Below are positions 59,932 through 64,000 of a DNA stretch of 64,000 bases, piece by piece. Position 1 is the stretch's first letter. Every line of letters begins with the position of its first letter. This DNA comes from G963662655 sp963666875 (lineage in GTDB: Bacteria; Cloacimonadota; Cloacimonadia; Cloacimonadales; JAIOQZ01). Where the stretch lies: assembly GCA_963666875.2 (NCBI GenBank), contig CAXXPU010000012.1, forward strand, positions 1 through 64,000, given 5' to 3'. The notes under the pieces were generated by a model. That model was not told where the DNA came from. It did no database searches and saw only the letters and a program-made list of their open reading frames with translations. Both the position numbers and the translations under genes were made by a program.

Positions 59932-61172
59932 TGAAAAAGATTTTGATCATCGGCGGCGCTATCTACGGAAATCGCGGTGCGGAGGCGATGACGGTAACCA
60001 CCATAGCCCGTATCCGTGAGAAGTTTCCGGATGCGCAATTCGGTATCATGACACCCTATCCGAAGCAGGATCGGAAGCTCATCGATCCTGGGGTAAATTG
60101 CGTCATCCTCGATTCGAGTCCGCTCTACCTGGCGGGAATCCTCTTTCCGTTCGCTGTCCTGTCCGCACCCTTCAAACGCACCGGGTTGATGAAGAAAATG
60201 CCGGAAGCGCTTCGGTTCCTTGCAGAGTGCGATCTGGTTGTGGACATCGCCGGCGTTTCGTTCATCGACGGCAGAGAGAAATTTCTTCCCTACAATATAC
60301 TGACCATCCTGATCCCGTTCATGTTCGGCGTGCCGGTCTTCAAGCTGGCGCAGGCGATGGGGCCGTTCAGGAATCCGCTCAACAAGCTGTGCGCGAAGCT
60401 TTTCCTCACCCGATGCAAGCGGATCTTCGCGAGAGGACAGAAGACATATTCTCACTTCACGCAGCTCAAAACCTTGCCCGGCGTGCTGCATCGCGCGTCG
60501 GATATCGTGTTCCTCAACGAGTTTGGCGATTCCCTCACGGATGAAAACACAGACCGACTGGAAAAGACGCTCGATTCGCTCGACAAGGTGGAATCCCGCA
60601 TCATCGGATTCTGTCCCAGCGCCGTGATCTACAAGAATTCCATGAAAGAGAACTGGGACTACATCGACTTCAACGTGCGGCTCATCGAGCTGTTCAAGAA
60701 GATGGGCTTCCATGTTTTGTTGTTCCCGAACGCTACCCGTGCGAAAAATCCCGATTCCCTGATGAACAACGATATTCCCGTAATCGATAAGATCATGAGA
60801 AAGGTCGCGACGGAGAACCTGACCGTGGTGAATTACGATCTCAACTGCGACGGAATCAAGAAGCTCATCCAGAAGACGCACCTCTGCCTGGTCTCGCGCT
60901 TCCACGCCATGATCTTCTCGCTGATCCTGAAGATCCCGGTGATCGTCATCGGCTGGAGCCACAAGTACAAGGAAGTCCTCAACCAGTACGGCTTCGACGA
61001 ATACGTGTTCGACTATAAGAACCTCGATCCCGACACGATCAGGGAAGCAATCGAGAAGATGGACGCAAACTACGAAGAGACACTGAACCTGCTCGCCAGA
61101 AAATTACCTGAAATCCAGGCGGAAGCGAAGGTTCAGTTCGACTATATCGATCAAATTCTGGACAAAATGTGA
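59931..61172 (+). CDS. Polysaccharide pyruvyl transferase family protein (WcaK/CsaB-like)
   Basis: This family transfers pyruvate from phosphoenolpyruvate to form ketals on surface glycans. The 413-residue product starts ILIIGGAIYGNRGAEAMTVT, a glycine-rich GT-B-like loop. It has FLAECDLVVDIAGVSFIDG, FKLAQAMGPFRNPLNKL, IFARGQKTYSHF and, near the C-terminus, HLCLVSRFHAMIFSLILKIPVIVIGWSHKYK. The His in SRFHA and the KY pair are hallmark positions. ATG overlaps the previous stop (TGATG) and the gene overlaps the next by 4 bases. Confidence 0.92.
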   Translation: MKKILIIGGAIYGNRGAEAMTVTTIARIREKFPDAQFGIMTPYPKQDRKLIDPGVNCVILDSSPLYLAGILFPFAVLSAPFKRTGLMKKMPEALRFLAECDLVVDIAGVSFIDGREKFLPYNILTILIPFMFGVPVFKLAQAMGPFRNPLNKLCAKLFLTRCKRIFARGQKTYSHFTQLKTLPGVLHRASDIVFLNEFGDSLTDENTDRLEKTLDSLDKVESRIIGFCPSAVIYKNSMKENWDYIDFNVRLIELFKKMGFHVLLFPNATRAKNPDSLMNNDIPVIDKIMRKVATENLTVVNYDLNCDGIKKLIQKTHLCLVSRFHAMIFSLILKIPVIVIGWSHKYKEVLNQYGFDEYVFDYKNLDPDTIREAIEKMDANYEETLNLLARKLPEIQAEAKVQFDYIDQILDKM

Positions 61173-62098
61173 AGAAACTCAGACACATCCTGAATATCGT
61201 CTTTCTGGCACTGGTGTTGATATTCATCGTGCGCTATTCCATCCTGCATCGAGAGCAGATCCTCGCGGCAATCATGGAGATCAGGATTCGCGTACTGGTA
61301 ATCTGCTTCCTGCTGCTGTTTATCGGAAAGATGTTCCTCGCGATCAACATGTACCAGTCTATTCGACTGACCGGCAAGAAACTACATCCTTCTGCGTGCC
61401 TCAATATCTACAACATTTCCCAACTCGGCAAATACATTCCGGGTACCGTGTTCATGTTTATCGGGCGGGTCGGGTTGCTCAAGGACGTCGGCATCGACGG
61501 AACCACGATGCGCAACAGTATGATCTACGAGTTTGCGCTCATCGTCGGAAGCGCGTTCGTATATGGGATTTCGGTAATCCTCTGTGTGCAGACATCCTCG
61601 CTTCTTTCAATCCTTAAAACATACAACACCGCATTGATGATCTTCGTGGCGGTGGGAATCGTCATGGCGGGAATCGCGTTTCTGATATGGCGCAAGAAGG
61701 GCTACGCGATCGCTTCCTTCCCGAAACTTACCGGGTATCGTTCCGGCATCATCGTGCTGAACTCCTTCTTCATCTGGACCTTCATCGGGCTCAGCTACGT
61801 CGCGTTGACCTCCACCTATTTCGATCAATCGCTCCAGCTACCGCAGATCGTCTATTTCGTCGGACTTTACGCGCTGGCATACGCCATCGGGTTCTGTGTA
61901 CCGATCGCGCCGGCGGGCATCGGCGTACGCGAAGGCGTGATAGTCCTAGGACTCAGCGCTATCCTGCCTACCGAAGCGGCGATCCTGAGCGTCACCCTGC
62001 ACCGGGTGATCTACTTTATCGTCGATGTGATTCTGGGCGCGATATCGTTCATTATTCACACAGGCCTTCAAAAGAAGAAAATCTCGAAAGTATCCTGA
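61169..62098 (+). CDS. LPG-synthase-type (UPF0104) membrane protein, possible lipid-linked glycan flippase
   Basis: Start is GTG 61169, overlapping the previous gene by 4 bases. The 309-residue protein has about eight helices with family features: the LNIYNISQLGKYIPGTVFMFIGRVGLLKDVGI segment, ALAYAIGFCVPIAPAGIGVREGVIVLGLS and LHRVIYFIVDVILG. This is the transmembrane domain of lysylphosphatidylglycerol synthase, which is related to O-antigen-type flippases and occurs alone in many glycan clusters. It lacks the cytosolic acyltransferase domain of MprF. Within this operon a transport role is the simplest reading. Confidence 0.88.
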   Translation: MKKLRHILNIVFLALVLIFIVRYSILHREQILAAIMEIRIRVLVICFLLLFIGKMFLAINMYQSIRLTGKKLHPSACLNIYNISQLGKYIPGTVFMFIGRVGLLKDVGIDGTTMRNSMIYEFALIVGSAFVYGISVILCVQTSSLLSILKTYNTALMIFVAVGIVMAGIAFLIWRKKGYAIASFPKLTGYRSGIIVLNSFFIWTFIGLSYVALTSTYFDQSLQLPQIVYFVGLYALAYAIGFCVPIAPAGIGVREGVIVLGLSAILPTEAAILSVTLHRVIYFIVDVILGAISFIIHTGLQKKKISKVS

Positions 62099-62226
62099 TC
62101 CCAAATTTTTACTTGTCATACTATTTAGATGAATGCTCGAAATGTGGATGCTATAATACTGTAGTCACAAAGATGCTATCGGGATCTTGCATCGACGTTT
62201 TCCTGGTGGAAACCAATATCAGATAT

Positions 62227-62559
62227 TCAGCCAAGCTCCTTCATCGCGTCTTCTTGGCTATCGACGATCTCGAAGATGGTGGAGAAGCCGGCGATGTCGA
62301 AGATGTCGCGAATCGTGTCGGACATGCCGAAGAGGATCATGCGGCTGTGGGTGGAGCGGACTTTCTTGGCGGCGAGCAGCAGCACGCGCAGTCCGGCGCT
62401 GCTTATGTGCTCGAGTTCGCTCATGTCCATGATATAGTTACCGTCTTCTTCGATTGCCGGCAGGAGCGCTTTTTCGATCTTGAGCGCCGAAAGAGAATCG
62501 AGCTTGCGAATAATCTTGAATATAACGATATTATCTTTACGATCGATGATCAGTTCCAT
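62227..62559 (-). CDS. STAS-domain anti-sigma factor antagonist (SpoIIAA/RsbV-like)
   Basis: The 110-residue protein has a canonical STAS signature: IVIFKIIRKLDSLSALKIE, NYIMDMSELEHISSAGLRVLLLAAKK, then MILFGMSDTIRDIFDIAGFSTIFEI. The Ser in HISSAGLRVL is the usual phosphorylation site by an RsbW-like kinase. It stands alone on the minus strand, convergent with the glycan module. It is closer to consensus than the STAS protein at 43560-43853. No kinase or phosphatase partner is in view. A GAGGTTTTTCATG region lies at its start. Confidence 0.92.
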   Translation of the reverse strand: MELIIDRKDNIVIFKIIRKLDSLSALKIEKALLPAIEEDGNYIMDMSELEHISSAGLRVLLLAAKKVRSTHSRMILFGMSDTIRDIFDIAGFSTIFEIVDSQEDAMKELG

Positions 62560-62706
62560 GAAAAACCTCCGATTGATTGCTTTTCACGATATAGAAGAAG
62601 CGGCGGAATCCTGTAAATCTTTTTTTCTGTCCGTTTTGAATATCTCGAAATCATCAATGCCGGGTTGGTGTTCGAGCGGAATTTAGGAGCTGTGCGCGAT
62701 AAAAGC

Positions 62707-62735
62707 TTGACAGAAAAGAAATAAGATAATAAATA
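62707..62735 (+). promoter_or_regulatory. Sigma-70-type promoter of the TPR membrane protein
   Basis: TTGACA (62707-62712) and TAAATA (62730-62735) are 17 bases apart, with about 80 bases to ATG 62821. Confidence 0.65.
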
Positions 62736-62820
62736 CCTGCTTATGGTAATTTGCTGAAATCCATGCTAACTGTCAATATGCGAGTAAATTGCTATATTTC
62801 ATTGAATCAGCGGGGATAAT

Positions 62821-64000
62821 ATGAAACGAATCAGCTTTTTTCTTCTGATGACCCTGTCGCTCTGTTTCGCGGCTCAGCCTGTTCTCGAAAACATCTACTA
62901 CGGCGACTATGGCGAGGTGTGCCGAGCGGTCTTGCAGTTTAATGGCAAGCCCGAATACAAGATCGAGCAAGACAAGGATGGGAAATTCGTGCGCGTGAAT
63001 CTGGCCGGCGTTACGGCCGGTAGCCGGCTCCAAGTGAATCAGAATGCCAAAGACAGCCGTGTTCTGGATGAAATCCTTGTAGAAGGTGGAAGGGATGGGC
63101 TTACGGTAACCATCCGAACCGACGGCTACGCGCAGGTGAAAAATTCCTATCTGACGGGCGACGAGTACAAGATCGTACTGGACATCTTCAATGTGAAGAC
63201 GCCGTCCGCCGTCCACGAGCGATTGAGCTTCGCACGGTTCTACTACAAGACAGGCTTCTACAAGAAAGCCATCGAGCAGTACCAGGTGATCGAGAAAGAC
63301 GCGCCGACCATGACCGGTATCCACTACTATTGGGGTATGATCCTCGCCAGCCGGAAACAAACGAAAGACGCGATCCGGCATTTTCAGATGGTGAAGGACA
63401 CCGCTTCGGAATACGCACAGGCGCAGGATGAAATCAAGAAGCTGGGCGGGAAGGGTGCGGAGAAACCACAAGCCGTGAAAACTGAAGTTGTGAAACAACA
63501 GACAGCGACACCACCGAAAATGCCGGTCATGAACGACAATATCGATTCACTGCTGGTTCGGGCGGCGCACAGCACCGACAAGGATCCCGACCGTCTGATG
63601 ATCGCCGGTATGGCGTATAAATTCCTGGCGGACAACGTCACCCATAATCAGAACGACTACATGACCGCGATCTCGCTCCTGAACAGAATCCCCGCGAAAT
63701 CGCCCTACAGCTTCGATAAATACAAGGCTCTGGCGGAACTTTACGCTGCGGTGGGAGATGCCGAGAATGCCAAGCTCTTTGCCGGTCTCGCCACCGAAAC
63801 AGGTATCCCTGCCGACTCCGTTTCCACGGGTGGCTTCTTGCAGATCGAACTGAAACTGTGGATCGCGCTGCTTCTGATGCTGATTTCCGGCGTGATCGTG
63901 TTTTTCCTGTTGATGATCTACTATCGCAACCGTAAATCCGCGTCCGATGACGATTTCACCAAGGAAGATTTCGAATATCACGAAGAGCTGATCAAGGGAA
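62821..64000 (+). CDS. Secreted TPR protein with a C-terminal membrane helix (3' end outside the window)
   Basis: The frame is open from ATG 62821 to the last base, so only the first 393 residues are seen. A signal peptide (FFLLMTLSLCFAAQP) is followed by an AMIN-like beta domain (ENIYYGDYGEVCRAVLQFNG...YKIVLDIFNVK). Next are TPR repeats (ERLSFARFYYKTGFYKKAIE, IHYYWGMILASRKQTKDAIRHF) and a Lys/Pro linker. A second helical block (AMYKF..YMTAISLLNRIPAK, YKALAELYAAVGDAENAKLF) and a transmembrane helix (WIALLLMLISGVIVFFLLMI) come last. An acidic cytoplasmic tail begins after it (SDDDFTKEDFEYHEEL). The domain set resembles AMIN/TPR envelope proteins. Confidence 0.85.
   Translation, partial: MKRISFFLLMTLSLCFAAQPVLENIYYGDYGEVCRAVLQFNGKPEYKIEQDKDGKFVRVNLAGVTAGSRLQVNQNAKDSRVLDEILVEGGRDGLTVTIRTDGYAQVKNSYLTGDEYKIVLDIFNVKTPSAVHERLSFARFYYKTGFYKKAIEQYQVIEKDAPTMTGIHYYWGMILASRKQTKDAIRHFQMVKDTASEYAQAQDEIKKLGGKGAEKPQAVKTEVVKQQTATPPKMPVMNDNIDSLLVRAAHSTDKDPDRLMIAGMAYKFLADNVTHNQNDYMTAISLLNRIPAKSPYSFDKYKALAELYAAVGDAENAKLFAGLATETGIPADSVSTGGFLQIELKLWIALLLMLISGVIVFFLLMIYYRNRKSASDDDFTKEDFEYHEELIKG

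Noticed and set aside
1..64000. CRISPR arrays
   Set aside because: No regularly spaced direct repeats were noticed; the repeats present are inverted and isolated.

Overview
The window is one contiguous stretch of bacterial chromosome that includes the replication origin. Large secreted proteins ending in a FlgD-Ig/type IX-type C-terminal sorting domain (NPFNP...VYNIRGQ...GVYLYRL...KMILLK), many lipoproteins, SurA-like parvulins and MacB/FtsX permeases indicate a diderm bacterium of the wider FCB (Fibrobacteres-Chlorobi-Bacteroidetes) assemblage or a related uncultured candidate phylum. I cannot name it more precisely from sequence alone. Core genes have moderate GC. A block at 11.6-14.6 kb and parts of 16.7-17.3 kb are clearly more AT-rich.

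Left part (1-17.7 kb) is accessory and partly decayed. After the tail of a sorting-domain protein come two adjacent frameshifted genes resembling DUF1670 proteins, then a minus-strand type I restriction-modification operon (hsdR-hsdS-rhuM-hsdM). Next are the 3' third of a Ser-type tRNA (a likely integration scar), a truncated zinc-ribbon transposase cut by an IS3-family element with a broken orfB, a Rad52-like annealing protein, a three-gene AT-rich membrane operon (polytopic protein, UbiA prenyltransferase, VTT/DedA-like protein), a frameshifted secreted protein, an IS4-family element with terminal inverted repeats, a truncated TPR protein, a small membrane protein and an RHS-core remnant.

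Centre (17.7-32.5 kb): rmlA and a WlbA-type sugar dehydrogenase, an O-antigen polymerase/ligase-like protein, then dnaA with a terminator and a dense DnaA-box cluster (oriC) just downstream. A leading-strand run follows: lipoprotein, two parvulin chaperones, pgpA. A convergent MacB/FtsX permease and a PEGA-domain lipoprotein come next.

32.9-40.7 kb holds what I consider the most interesting unit. A 1263-residue regulator (degenerate protein-kinase-like domain, TPR-like region, GAF, sigma-54 AAA+ module with GSFSGA in place of GAFTGA, Fis HTH) is surrounded by four copies of a TTCCCA-N4-TGGGAA dyad. Two of these lie about 140 and 330 bp upstream of a good -24/-12 promoter (TGGCACG-N4-GTGC). 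That promoter precedes a three-gene unit: small protein, SAM methyltransferase, and a large secreted sorting-domain protein.

Right part (40.7-64 kb): a lipoprotein, an IS110-family transposase with a structured leader that may be a bridge RNA, a STAS protein, nadC, a coiled-coil zinc-ribbon protein, the RNase P RNA gene (with a long perfect hairpin inserted), recJ-lipoprotein-lnt-merR in overlapping order, two more sorting-domain proteins, and a surface-glycan module (GT-C-like protein, GT2, FrhB-like oxidoreductase, polysaccharide pyruvyl transferase, LPG-synthase-type membrane protein). A second STAS protein and the start of a TPR membrane protein close the window.
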